Below are positions 1-8,272 of a stretch of DNA of 64,000 nucleotides, one piece after another. The notes under the pieces are model-generated. The model made no database searches, was not told the DNA's origin, and saw only the letters and a program-made list of their open reading frames with translations. This stretch comes from CAZMNF01 sp964567595. GTDB taxonomy: Bacteria > Bipolaricaulota > Bipolaricaulia > RBG-16-55-9. Both the position numbers and the translations under genes were made by a program. Location: NCBI GenBank assembly GCA_964567595.1, contig CAZMNF010000001.1:49232-113231 (forward strand), read 5' to 3'. Position 1 is the first letter of the stretch; the number at the start of each line of letters is the position of its first letter.

Positions 1-696
1 GAACGCGATGAAGTCCGCCACGGAAGCCCACGATAAGTCGATCGTGAGGCGCTCAGTCGTGACCCCGCGGAATCCGGCGTCCATGGCCATGCGCCGGAGC
101 ATCTCCGTATCGGCAAGGTGGAAGGGGCCGGGGGCTTCTTCCGGCGGAGCGGGCGGCTGCAGTTCCGCCTGAACGGCCGTCATGACGAGGTTGATAAACG
201 GGACGCGCTCGGCCGTGCTCCAGACCGAGGCCGCAAAGCGAGCGCCGGGCTTGAGCGCGCGATGGAGCCCCTCCAGAACGGCCTCCGGATTCGGCACCAG
301 CATCAGGCCCCAGCGGCTCAGCGCGGCGTCGAATTCGTCGTGGAAGGGGAGCGCCTCGGCGTCGCCGCGTTCAAACGTGACGTTCGTGAGGCCCTGTTCG
401 CGGGCTCGATCGCGTGCGGTCTCCAGCATGCGCGGAGCTTGGTCGATCCCGACGACTCGACCATGGGCCTCGACGACCCGAGCTGCGCTCGTGGCCGGTT
501 CGCCGATGCCGGTGGCGACGTCCAATACGCAGTCCCCCGGCTTGGCCTCGGCCAAGGCCACGAGCCGGTCGCTGAGCGCTCGGCCGCCCTGTTCGAACGT
601 CGGCCACCAGCGCGCCCAGCCCTGGGCGACGGCGTTCCATTGATCGACTTGCTCGGCCTTATAGACAACGGGATCAAACGCGTCGGCGCTCATCAT
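1..696 (-). CDS. Class I SAM-dependent methyltransferase (partial, 3' end outside window)
   Basis: My translation of the minus strand from the ATG at 696-694 gives 232 residues with no stop before the window edge, so the C-terminus is missing. Residues 57-67 read VLDVATGIGEP, the glycine-rich SAM loop of class I methyltransferases. VVGIDQAPRML follows as motif II and ERGDAEALPF as the acidic region, which matches the UbiE/Methyltransf_11 type. The substrate cannot be told. A second ATG lies directly after the first (693). The gene starts 6 nt after the stop of the DsbA-like gene upstream, so the two are probably cotranscribed. The Shine-Dalgarno sequence is weak. Confidence 0.85.
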   Translation of the reverse strand, partial: MMSADAFDPVVYKAEQVDQWNAVAQGWARWWPTFEQGGRALSDRLVALAEAKPGDCVLDVATGIGEPATSAARVVEAHGRVVGIDQAPRMLETARDRAREQGLTNVTFERGDAEALPFHDEFDAALSRWGLMLVPNPEAVLEGLHRALKPGARFAASVWSTAERVPFINLVMTAVQAELQPPAPPEEAPGPFHLADTEMLRRMAMDAGFRGVTTERLTIDLSWASVADFIAF

Positions 697-702
697 ATCC
701 GT

Positions 703-1446
703 CTATCGGGCTTGGGCCGAGATCGCCCGGTCGAACTGTTCCATCGAGGGAACGCCGGTGAACATCTGGCCGGCGACGGTGATCGTCGGCGTTCCACGTG
801 CGCCCTGAGCACGGATTTCTTGGGTTGATTCCTGAATCTTGTCCGCATAGCGGTCGGAATCGACGCAGACGCGGAATGCCTCAATGTCATTGACGCCGAC
901 CTCTCGCGCGTAGCCCGTCAGCTTCTCCAGCGTGAAGCTCTCATCGTTATAGCCGCCCTGATTGCGGAACAGCGTCGTTTTGAACTGGGAAAATAGCTGG
1001 GTGCCGTTGGCCTGATCCTGCTCGTGGACGCACTCGGCGGCCTGGGCTGCGCGCTCCGAGTCCGGTCCGTAGTGGACGAAGTGGCGGAAGACGAACCGAG
1101 CTTCGCCGGTCTCGACGAAGCGATCTTCCAGTTGGGGGGCAATCTGCGTCTCGAAGTGCCCACAGGCCGTGCAATGGAAGTCCTCGTAGACAGTGATGTC
1201 GACAGGTGCTGTGGCCGAACCGTGGGCGGGCGGCGCGCTTATGTACGAGTACGGGTTGGTGCCCGACACGGATGACCCGCCGTCGTTCAGAACCCCCCAG
1301 CCGATCCAGCCGACAACCAGCAAGACCAACAATCCCCCGCCGCCGAGCGCGGCCCACTTGGGCCAGCCTCGGCCGGCTCGGCCCGCTCGACGGCCACGCG
1401 ACGTCTTCTGGTTCCGCTCCCGTTTGGCGCGTTCCTTCTTGCCCAT
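703..1446 (-). CDS. Membrane-anchored DsbA-like thioredoxin-fold oxidoreductase
   Basis: A 247-aa protein with a very basic N-terminus (residues 1-30), one membrane anchor (about 32-53) and an exported thioredoxin-fold domain. FHCTACGHF places a CxxC active site at Cys92/Cys95, and RGTPTI near residue 218 carries the cis-proline expected of the DsbA/BDBD family. It should make or isomerise disulfides outside the membrane. The start is supported by AAGGAG about 7 nt before the ATG. The basic tail before the anchor fits an N-in topology. The DUF3179 membrane protein lies 16 nt upstream and the methyltransferase 6 nt downstream, suggesting one transcript. The family is clear; the partner proteins are not. 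Confidence 0.88.
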   Translation of the reverse strand: MGKKERAKRERNQKTSRGRRAGRAGRGWPKWAALGGGGLLVLLVVGWIGWGVLNDGGSSVSGTNPYSYISAPPAHGSATAPVDITVYEDFHCTACGHFETQIAPQLEDRFVETGEARFVFRHFVHYGPDSERAAQAAECVHEQDQANGTQLFSQFKTTLFRNQGGYNDESFTLEKLTGYAREVGVNDIEAFRVCVDSDRYADKIQESTQEIRAQGARGTPTITVAGQMFTGVPSMEQFDRAISAQAR

Positions 1447-1462
1447 GGGACACTCCTTTTGC

Positions 1463-2338
1463 TCAGTCTCGCTCGGACATCGCCATGTCGATCGACTCGT
1501 CGGGTCGCACGGCGATCTGGGCCGTGTCGGGATCGCCCTGCCATTGGCGCCACTGGACCATCATCGTCGGAACCCGCTCCAGCGTTTCGCCCTCGAGTGG
1601 GCCGCCGACGGCCTGGCCCGTCCCCTCGTCCCACCAGCTGCGCGTCTCGCGGTCCTCCAGAATGGCGTCGATGTCGTGGATGCCGACGACGTCGAAGCTC
1701 AGCGTCCGATGGGACGCGGTCGGCCGATAGGCCATGGGGCTCTTGCAGCTGAAGCACCAGGTCACGAGCACGGGCTCGCCGCCCACGCGATCGTTGATCG
1801 CCAAGTGTCGCTCCAACAGGTCGAGCGGATAGATCACTTCTACCCCGTCGTGTTCGAGCGAAACGACCCAGTCGTCCGGCGCGACGTTGGCGTCCGCGAC
1901 GGGCTGGCGCGCCGGATCGTGCAGCGCCGCATACGAGTGGGTCATACCGAGCGGGCCGACGGCAAAGACGGTCACGACGGCCAGGATGGCGCCCATTAGG
2001 GGGACGATCATCGCCATCGGGAGGCGTTGAGCCCCCGTCCGCCACGCCCATCCGAACGCGCCGAGGAGCGTCGACGCGCTCAGCAGCAGCCAGAGCGGTC
2101 TGTATGTTTGAGCGAGCGCGTTCAGGCTCGGATCGAGGACGTCAAGTCGGAGGAGCAGCTCGCTGTCGAGGGCGTACGCCGCGGCGCCGCCCCAACCGAG
2201 CAGCGCCAAGGCCGTCAAGCCGATCCAGCGAGTTGGCGAGGTCACATTGTTCAGCATGTCATGCCCGTCGAAATCTCGCTCGTGCGTCGGAAGCATCCGG
2301 TGACGTGGGGTCCGTCCGTCATTGACATTTTTCTCCAT
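1463..2338 (-). CDS. DUF3179-domain membrane protein
   Basis: Several hydrophobic segments occupy the N-terminal third (around WIGLTALALLGW and LLLSASTLLGAFGW, then MIVPLMGAILAVVTVFAVG). The C-terminal domain resembles DUF3179: VTWCFSCKSPMAYRP, then DRETRSWWDEGTGQAVGGPL and LERVPTMMVQW. The known function of DUF3179 is unclear. I chose the ATG at 2338 (291 aa); an in-frame ATG at 2383 would add 15 residues but would nearly touch the inverted repeat at 2387-2402. No strong Shine-Dalgarno sequence is visible for either. The gene is divergent from the acyl-CoA synthetase and shares its control region. The neighbouring DsbA-like gene makes the two cysteines of WCFSC worth noting. Confidence 0.72.
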   Translation of the reverse strand: MEKNVNDGRTPRHRMLPTHERDFDGHDMLNNVTSPTRWIGLTALALLGWGGAAAYALDSELLLRLDVLDPSLNALAQTYRPLWLLLSASTLLGAFGWAWRTGAQRLPMAMIVPLMGAILAVVTVFAVGPLGMTHSYAALHDPARQPVADANVAPDDWVVSLEHDGVEVIYPLDLLERHLAINDRVGGEPVLVTWCFSCKSPMAYRPTASHRTLSFDVVGIHDIDAILEDRETRSWWDEGTGQAVGGPLEGETLERVPTMMVQWRQWQGDPDTAQIAVRPDESIDMAMSERD

Positions 2339-2371
2339 GGGAATGTGACCCGAGAGGCCAGTATGCGTTAT

Positions 2372-2384
2372 CGTGAGTCTCACG
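2372..2384. promoter_or_regulatory. 13-bp palindrome next to the first TGTAAG operator
   Basis: CGTGAGTCTCACG is a perfect inverted repeat of 6 bp around a single base. It ends 2 bp before the 16-bp repeat at 2387, in the region upstream of the DUF3179 start. It may be a protein binding site; the regulator is unknown. Confidence 0.35.
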
Positions 2385-2386
2385 GC

Positions 2387-2402
2387 TGTAAGCCCGCTTA
2401 CA
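2387..2402. promoter_or_regulatory. Candidate operator, copy 1 (TGTAAG-N4-CTTACA)
   Basis: TGTAAGCCCGCTTACA is a perfect 6-bp inverted repeat with a 4-bp centre. An almost identical copy lies 144 bp away at 2531. The spacing and symmetry resemble sites of dimeric TetR-type repressors. It sits just upstream of the DUF3179 gene (minus strand). Confidence 0.6.
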
Positions 2403-2432
2403 ACAGGTCAAGCATGAGGGCAAGAGAGGGGG

Positions 2433-2465
2433 CGAGGGGACGGCTCGGGGTGGACCGTCCCCTCG
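2433..2465. other. 11-bp hairpin between the two operators
   Basis: CGAGGGGACGG (2433-2443) pairs perfectly with CCGTCCCCTCG (2455-2465) around an 11-nt loop. No T-run follows on either strand, so it is not a standard intrinsic terminator. It could be an mRNA leader structure for either divergent gene. Confidence 0.4.
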
Positions 2466-2530
2466 CGTTGTGGGGGCTTCAGGCACGGGGTTGAACCGCT
2501 CGAGCATAGGGCTCGCGGGGCGATCTCAGC

Positions 2531-2546
2531 TGTAAGCCCTCTTACA
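2531..2546. promoter_or_regulatory. Candidate operator, copy 2 (TGTAAG-N4-CTTACA)
   Basis: TGTAAGCCCTCTTACA differs from copy 1 at one centre base. It lies about 65 bp upstream of a possible -35 box and 133 bp upstream of the acyl-CoA synthetase start. Shared flanking bases (GCTG or AGCTG before, A after) suggest a real site pair. Confidence 0.6.
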
Positions 2547-2610
2547 AACCAAATCGTGTCAGCCCTGCCTCGCGCTTCCGGCCGCACGGAGACCTCACAT
2601 TCCGGGGATG

Positions 2611-2639
2611 TTGCCAACCCAGGACAGCGTTTGATACAA
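2611..2639 (+). promoter_or_regulatory. Possible sigma70-type promoter of the acyl-CoA synthetase gene
   Basis: TTGCCA (2611-2616) is followed after 17 bp by ATACAA (2634-2639), or after 16 bp by GATACA. The match is partial. The position, about 40 bp before the start codon, is sensible. Confidence 0.3.
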
Positions 2640-2678
2640 GGTCCCTAACAGTTCAGTCGCGAAAGCGAGGTCGGTGCG

Positions 2679-4616
2679 ATGGCGGATGAGATCGTCTGGC
2701 GACCCTCCCAGGGGTTGGCAGCTCAAAGCAACGTCAAGCGCTTCATGGACGCCCACGGCATTGCCGACTACGACGAGTTGATCCGTCGCTCGACCGACGA
2801 CGTCGAATGGTTCTGGGACGCCGTCGTTCGCGATTTGGGGATTCCGTTTTTGGCTCCCTACGATCGCGTCCTCGACACCTCCAAGGGGAAGCCATGGGCC
2901 GAATGGTTCATCGGCGGCCGGATCAACGTTGCCCACGCCTGCATCGATCAGCACGCCGAGAGCGACCGTCGGGATCAGACCGCGCTCATCTGGGAAGGCG
3001 AGGACGAGTCAATCGTCCACTGGAGCTATCGCCAATTGGCCGACGAGACCAATCGCCTCGCGAACGGCCTGGCGGAGTTGGGCATCGGCCATGGCGACAC
3101 GGTCGGGCTGTTCATGCCGATGCTGCCGGAGGCCGTCGCCGCGTTCATGGCCATCTCGAAAGTTGGCGCTATCCTCGTGCCGATCTTCTCCGGCTTCGGC
3201 GCGGAAGCCGTGGCCGTCCGGCTCCAGGATGCCGGCGCCAAAGCGCTCATCACGGCCGACGGTTTCTATCGCAAGGGCAAGACGGTTCCCATGAAACAGG
3301 TCGCTGATCAAGCCGTCCGCCAGTCGCCGGGTGTCGAACACGTCGTCATCCATCAACGAGCCGGTCAAGACGTCTCCTGGACCGAGGGACGCGATCGCTG
3401 GTGGCACGAGTTGGTCGAGGGTCAGCCGACCGAACGTTCTCCCGAGAAGACGGACGCGGAAGATCCCTTCATGATCATCTACACCTCGGGCACGACGGGC
3501 AAGCCGAAGGGCGCCGTCCACGTGCACGGCGGCTTCACCGTCAAGATCGCCGAGGAGGTCGCCTACCAGACCGACCTCCAGGACGGCGATGTGCTCTATT
3601 GGGTTTCCGACATGGGCTGGATCATGGGCCCGTGGGAGGTCGTCGGCGGCCTCGCGCTCGGCGGCACGGTTTTCGTCTACGAAGGCGCTCCGGATTATCC
3701 GCACCCCGATCGCCTCTGGGCCATGATCGCGCGACACCGGGTGACGCAGCTCGGGTTGTCACCGACGCTCATCCGCTCGCTCATGAAGCACGGCACGGCG
3801 CCTTTGGAAAAGCACGATCTCAGCTCCCTGCGCATTATCGGCTCGACGGGCGAGCCATGGAACCCGGAGCCCTACAAGTGGTGCCTGGAGCACGTCGGCG
3901 GCGGTCGCTGCCCGATCATCAACCTCTCGGGCGGCACGGAGATCGGGGCCTGCTTCCTCTCCCCCCACCCGATCAACGAGCTCAAGCCGTGCACGCTGCG
4001 TGGCCCCTCGCTCGGCATGGACCTTGACGTTTACGATCCGTCGGGACAGTCAGTTCGCGGAAGCGTCGGCGAATTAGTGTGTAAACAGCCCTGGCCGAGC
4101 ATGACGCGCGGGCTCTGGAAAGATCCCGATCGCTATCTTGAGACCTACTGGTCCGGGTTTGAAGACGTCTGGACGCACGGCGACTGGGCCTACGTCGACG
4201 AGGACGGGTTCTGGTACCTCCAGGGCCGCAGCGACGACACGATCAAGGTCGCCGGAAAACGCCTGGGGCCGGCTGAGGTGGAGTCGGCGCTCGTGGAACA
4301 CCCGGCCGTGGCCGAGTCAGCGGCCGTCGGCATCCCCGATGACGTCAAGGGCCAAGCCATCTGGGGCGTTGTCACCCTCCGGCCTGGCCACGAACCGAGC
4401 GACGCCCTGGAGCAGGAGTTGAAGGAACGGGCAGCGAATCAGCTCGGCAAGTCGTTCACGCCGGCACGGATCGTCGTCGTGTCGCAACTGCCGAAGACGC
4501 GCAACGCCAAGATCCTCCGGCGGGCCGTGCGAGCCGTGGCGATCGGTGAAGACTTGGGCGATCTCTCCAGCTTGGAAAATCCCGAGTCGCTCGACGAGAT
4601 CCGCCAGGCGATCTGA
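2679..4616 (+). CDS. AMP-forming acyl-CoA synthetase of the acetyl-CoA synthetase family
   Basis: A 645-aa adenylate-forming enzyme that should activate a carboxylic acid to its acyl-CoA with ATP. The P-loop signature YTSGTTGKPKG lies at about 268-278, SGGTEIG near 418 and the C-terminal catalytic lysine region PKTRNAKILRR near 605-615. The N-terminal cap region fits the ACAS type. True acetyl-CoA synthetases have a Trp before TETG that limits the acyl pocket; here the motif is SGGTEIG, so a substrate longer than acetate is plausible (inference). The start follows GAGG about 10 nt upstream. The twin operators upstream suggest a dedicated repressor. otsB begins 9 nt downstream. Confidence 0.9.
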   Translation: MADEIVWRPSQGLAAQSNVKRFMDAHGIADYDELIRRSTDDVEWFWDAVVRDLGIPFLAPYDRVLDTSKGKPWAEWFIGGRINVAHACIDQHAESDRRDQTALIWEGEDESIVHWSYRQLADETNRLANGLAELGIGHGDTVGLFMPMLPEAVAAFMAISKVGAILVPIFSGFGAEAVAVRLQDAGAKALITADGFYRKGKTVPMKQVADQAVRQSPGVEHVVIHQRAGQDVSWTEGRDRWWHELVEGQPTERSPEKTDAEDPFMIIYTSGTTGKPKGAVHVHGGFTVKIAEEVAYQTDLQDGDVLYWVSDMGWIMGPWEVVGGLALGGTVFVYEGAPDYPHPDRLWAMIARHRVTQLGLSPTLIRSLMKHGTAPLEKHDLSSLRIIGSTGEPWNPEPYKWCLEHVGGGRCPIINLSGGTEIGACFLSPHPINELKPCTLRGPSLGMDLDVYDPSGQSVRGSVGELVCKQPWPSMTRGLWKDPDRYLETYWSGFEDVWTHGDWAYVDEDGFWYLQGRSDDTIKVAGKRLGPAEVESALVEHPAVAESAAVGIPDDVKGQAIWGVVTLRPGHEPSDALEQELKERAANQLGKSFTPARIVVVSQLPKTRNAKILRRAVRAVAIGEDLGDLSSLENPESLDEIRQAI

Positions 4617-4625
4617 CGGAGCCGC

Positions 4626-5417
4626 ATGCACGTCCTGAATCCGGCCGTCGACGTGGATCGCTTTTTCCACAGCCTGGCAACGGCCGACGAGCGCGCCCTG
4701 TTTCTCGACTTCGACGGCACGCTCGCGCCGTTTCAAGACGATCGTCACCAAGTCGCCCCCTACGACGGCGTCCGCGAGCGCCTGGATGCCATGCTGGCCC
4801 GAGGGCACACCCGCGTCGTCGTCGTCACGGGCCGAGTGGCCCAAGAGATGCCGGAGATGCTCGGGCTTGACGTCGTTCCCGAAATCTGGGGCACCCACGG
4901 CTGGGAGCGACGACGCCCCGACGGGGTCGTCGAGGGGCCGGATCTGGATGCGACCACGGAACAGGCGCTGGCCACCGCGGTTGAGCAGGCCCGATCGCTC
5001 GAGCTCGGCGACCGTCTGGAGCGCAAGCCGGCGACGGTCGCCGTTCATACCCGTGGGCTCTCCGACGAGCAGGCCCGAGCCTTGGTCGATGACGTGAGAG
5101 CACGTTGGCAGTCGCTGGTCGACGATTCTGCGGTCGAACTGCGTGCTTTTGACGGTGGTCTGGAGATGCGCGTGCCGGGCCGGAACAAGGGCACGGCGGT
5201 CACGACCGTCCTCGCCGAAATGGATCAGCCGGTCGTCGCCTACCTCGGAGACGACCTGACCGACGAGGACGCGTTCCGCGCGCTCGACGGCGACGGGTTG
5301 CGCGTGCTGGTCCGTCAAACGTTTCGCGAGACCGGCGCCGACATTTGGATTCGCCCGCCCGACGATCTGTTAGCATGGCTCGATCGCTGGCACGAGGCCA
5401 GCAAGGAGGCCCGCTGA
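4626..5417 (+). CDS. otsB: Trehalose-6-phosphate phosphatase
   Basis: A 263-aa HAD-superfamily phosphatase. Motif I is LFLDFDGTLAPF (about residues 26-37), with VVVTGR as motif II, the substrate-cap lysine region in GRNKGTAV, and GDDLTDEDAF near 207-216 as motif IV. This set is specific to trehalose-6-phosphate phosphatase, which releases trehalose from the product of OtsA. The length is normal. otsA lies 1.2 kb downstream with an MscS channel gene in between. The gap to the synthetase upstream is 9 nt and the next gene starts 2 nt after its stop, so the block is probably one transcript. Confidence 0.93.
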   Translation: MHVLNPAVDVDRFFHSLATADERALFLDFDGTLAPFQDDRHQVAPYDGVRERLDAMLARGHTRVVVVTGRVAQEMPEMLGLDVVPEIWGTHGWERRRPDGVVEGPDLDATTEQALATAVEQARSLELGDRLERKPATVAVHTRGLSDEQARALVDDVRARWQSLVDDSAVELRAFDGGLEMRVPGRNKGTAVTTVLAEMDQPVVAYLGDDLTDEDAFRALDGDGLRVLVRQTFRETGADIWIRPPDDLLAWLDRWHEASKEAR

Positions 5418-5419
5418 TC

Positions 5420-6586
5420 GTGGATCCGTCGACGTTGACCGTGTACGAGAACCATCTCCTCGAGTGGGGCATTGCGCTCGCCATCGCCGCCGGCGTGTTC
5501 GTCGGCCTGCGCTTGCTCATCCGCCAAGTCATTCGGCGACTCAGCGCCCTGGCCAGCCGAAGCGAGACCGAGATCGACGATCTCGTTGTCAAGCTAGTCG
5601 ATCGCACGAAGTGGCTCGTGCTCTTGGCCGTGGCGATCTACACCGGGGCTCTCGCGCTGACGTTGCCCGGCGACGTCGACTCACTCATCTCCTCGCTAGT
5701 CGTCATCGCGTTGTTGGTCCAGCTCGCCTTCTGGGCCGGCGAGTTCCTCACGTTCTGGATCAACGATCGGATTCAGGAGCACGTCGACGACGACGCCGCG
5801 ACCGCGACGACGCTGTCCGCCCTCCATTTTGTGGGCAAATTGGTCATCTGGACGGTCGTGTTCCTCTTGGCCCTCGCCAACCTCGGCATCGACATCAGCG
5901 CCCTGATTGCCGGATTGGGCGTCGGCGGCATCGCTGTCGCCCTGGCGCTTCAGGGCTTACTGACGGACCTGTTTGCCTCGCTGTCGATCGTCATGGACAA
6001 GCCGTTCGTCATCGGCGACTTCGTCATCGTCGGCGAGTACATGGGCAACATCGAGCATATCGGGCTCAAGACGACCCGCGTACGGAGCCTCTCGGGCGAG
6101 CAGCTGATCTTTTCCAACAACGACATGCTCAACAGCCGCATTCGCAACTACAAACGCATGGAAGAGCGCCGCATCCTGTTCACCGTCGGCGTCACCTACG
6201 ATACGCCCTCGGAGAAACTGGAGCGCATCCCGACGATGATCCGCGAGATCGTCGAGTCCCAAGAACTGACTCGCTTCGATCGCTCCCATTTCAAGGCATT
6301 CGGAGACTTTGCCCTGCTTTTCGAGACGGTCTACTACGTGCTCAGCGCCGATTACTACGCCTACATGGACATCCAGCACGCGATCAATTTGGGGATCTAT
6401 CGTCGCTTTGAAGACGAAGCCATCGAATTTGCCTTTCCGACCCAAACGCTGTACCTGCGCCACGAGAGCTCGCCCGCAGAGGCCCCCGCCCCACCTGACG
6501 CCGATGTATCGGACGCACCACACCAACCAGCCGATCGACCGAATCGAGCAGGCGCCCCACCTGACGCCGATGAATCGGACGCCTGA
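5420..6586 (+). CDS. MscS-family mechanosensitive channel
   Basis: The protein is 388 aa from a GTG at 5420, chosen because AAGGAGG (5403-5409) sits about 10 nt upstream; the open frame extends further upstream inside otsB without such support. Three hydrophobic helices precede the pore helix and beta domain, ALIAGLGVGGIAVALALQG then DKPFVIGDFV (about residues 160-200), the signature of MscS. These channels release solutes on hypo-osmotic shock. The last 35 residues are a Pro/Ala/Asp-rich tail built from a duplicated DNA segment. Its place between otsB and otsA suggests joint osmotic control of trehalose synthesis and release. Confidence 0.92.
   Translation: MDPSTLTVYENHLLEWGIALAIAAGVFVGLRLLIRQVIRRLSALASRSETEIDDLVVKLVDRTKWLVLLAVAIYTGALALTLPGDVDSLISSLVVIALLVQLAFWAGEFLTFWINDRIQEHVDDDAATATTLSALHFVGKLVIWTVVFLLALANLGIDISALIAGLGVGGIAVALALQGLLTDLFASLSIVMDKPFVIGDFVIVGEYMGNIEHIGLKTTRVRSLSGEQLIFSNNDMLNSRIRNYKRMEERRILFTVGVTYDTPSEKLERIPTMIREIVESQELTRFDRSHFKAFGDFALLFETVYYVLSADYYAYMDIQHAINLGIYRRFEDEAIEFAFPTQTLYLRHESSPAEAPAPPDADVSDAPHQPADRPNRAGAPPDADESDA
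6487..6582 (+). repeat. Two 30-bp direct repeats, 66-bp period, in the channel tail
   Basis: Copies at 6487-6516 and 6553-6582 differ at one base. They encode the repeated APPDAD(V/E)SDA motif at the C-terminus of the MscS protein. The 66-bp period keeps the reading frame, consistent with an in-frame duplication or slippage. Confidence 0.8.
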
Positions 6587-6607
6587 GTTGATACCATAGT
6601 CGTACCG

Positions 6608-8083
6608 ATGGCCACGCAAACCGACGACCAGCGGCTTGTTGTTGTGTCCAACCGACTCCCGTTTGCGTTCCGACGGGAGAACGGGCAGTGGACGGCTGAG
6701 CCCGGCGCTGGGGGGCTCGTGACCGCCATGGTGCCCGTGTTGGAGAAGCGGGGCGGCATTTGGATCGGCTGGCCTGGCACGACCGAGGCCGAAGCCGAAG
6801 AGCTCAAGGACGAGATCCCCGAAGCGACGCGGGACGCCAACTACGCTGTCGTCCCCGTGCCGCTGACGGAGAACGAAAAGAAGGGTTACTACGAAGGCTT
6901 TGCCAACTCCGTCCTCTGGCCGCTCTTCCACGATTTGCAGACGCGCTGCGTCTTCGAGCCGAGCTACTGGCAGACGTACCAACGGGTCAACCGCAAGTTT
7001 GCCGAGGCCGTCGCCGAGCACGTGGAGCCGGGCGACTTCATCTGGGTGCACGACTACCAACTAATGTGCTTAGGACGCGAGCTGCGCGATCTCGGCGTCG
7101 ATAACCAGGTTGGGTTCTTTCTCCATACGCCCTTCGCCGCCGCCGAGATCTATCACAAGCTGCCCTGGCGGCGCGAGCTGCTCGAGGCCATGCTGGCCTA
7201 TGACGTGATCGGCTTCCAGACGATCCGCGATCGGCGCAACTTTGAGTCCTGCCTCTATGAGTTACTGGACGAGGTTGCCGTCGAGGAAGGCGACCGCAGC
7301 CGCGTCAAGGCAGCCAAGCCAGCTGACGGCGAGCGTGACGTCAAGTTGGGGGTCTTCCCCATCAGCATCGACGTGCCGCACTTCGAGCAACTGGCCCAGA
7401 CCGCCAGCGTCGAGTCCAAGATGGACGGGTTGCGGCGCGAGCTGCCCAACCGGACGCTGATCCTCGGCGCCGATCGGCTCGACTACACCAAAGGCATCCC
7501 GGAACGCCTGCGGGCGTTCCGCGAGGCGTTGGAGCGCTATCCGGATCTGCAGGGCAACGTCACGCTGATCCAGATCACGGTGCCGAGCCGCGGCGGCATC
7601 TCGGAGTACCGTGAACTGCGCGCCGAGATCGCCCGACTCGTCAGCGAAATCAACGGGCAATACACGCGGGCGGGGTGGGTCCCGGTCCACTATCTCTTTC
7701 GGCAACTGGATCGCGAGGACCTGATCGCCACGTACCGAGCTTCGGACGTCGCGCTGATTACCTCCCTCAAGGACGGGATGAACCTCATCTCGAAGGAGTA
7801 CTGCACCTCGCGCGTCAACGACGACGGGGCGTTGATCCTGAGCGAGTTCGCCGGGTCCGCATCGCAACTGCTGCACGACTCGATCGCTGTCAACCCGTAC
7901 GATCAAGCGGGCACGGCCGACGCGATCTACAACGCCTGCCACATGAGTTGGGACGAGCAGAATCGCCGGATGACTCGACTCCGGGCCATCATCCGGCGCC
8001 ACGACATTCACTGGTGGGTCGAAGCCTTTCTCCGCGCCGCACGCGAGGTCCCCCCCGCCGGACGCTTATCCCAATCGTCATAG
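6608..8083 (+). CDS. otsA: Trehalose-6-phosphate synthase
   Basis: A 491-aa GT20 glycosyltransferase that joins UDP- (or GDP-) glucose to glucose-6-phosphate. Visible signatures are VVSNRLPF at the N-terminus, GGLVTAM near residue 36, WVHDYQLM near 146, FLHTPFAAAEI, GADRLDYTKGIPERL near 288 and the nucleotide-sugar region LKDGMNLISKEYC. Length is normal. The ATG at 6608 lies 21 nt after the MscS stop and has only a weak Shine-Dalgarno sequence. It forms with otsB the complete OtsAB trehalose pathway. It probably shares the transcript starting at the acyl-CoA synthetase. Confidence 0.95.
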   Translation: MATQTDDQRLVVVSNRLPFAFRRENGQWTAEPGAGGLVTAMVPVLEKRGGIWIGWPGTTEAEAEELKDEIPEATRDANYAVVPVPLTENEKKGYYEGFANSVLWPLFHDLQTRCVFEPSYWQTYQRVNRKFAEAVAEHVEPGDFIWVHDYQLMCLGRELRDLGVDNQVGFFLHTPFAAAEIYHKLPWRRELLEAMLAYDVIGFQTIRDRRNFESCLYELLDEVAVEEGDRSRVKAAKPADGERDVKLGVFPISIDVPHFEQLAQTASVESKMDGLRRELPNRTLILGADRLDYTKGIPERLRAFREALERYPDLQGNVTLIQITVPSRGGISEYRELRAEIARLVSEINGQYTRAGWVPVHYLFRQLDREDLIATYRASDVALITSLKDGMNLISKEYCTSRVNDDGALILSEFAGSASQLLHDSIAVNPYDQAGTADAIYNACHMSWDEQNRRMTRLRAIIRRHDIHWWVEAFLRAAREVPPAGRLSQSS

Positions 8084-8221
8084 GCACCGAGGCCCATTAC
8101 ACGAGCGGCAAGATCGACGTGGCCTGGAAGATCTTGTTGAGCGGCGACGCAGCGTGGGTAGAGGCGTTGAATGGAGCGCTAAGCGAACGCCGCGCTATCT
8201 GGAGCTCGGGACGCGCCAAAT

Positions 8222-8270
8222 GACCGCTCCCGCCGACGTTCTCCGCGGTCGGTCGGCGGCCTTTGGCCGC
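8222..8270. terminator. GC-rich hairpins between converging genes
   Basis: Several nested inverted repeats lie between the ends of otsA and the GNAT gene: GACCGC/GCGGTC (8222-8227/8245-8250), CCGCCGAC/GTCGGCGG (8230-8237/8252-8259) and GCGGCC-TTT-GGCCGC (8256-8270). No T-tract is present, so termination is only a guess. The rest of 8084-8221 shows no clear gene. Confidence 0.3.
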
Positions 8271-8272
8271 GT

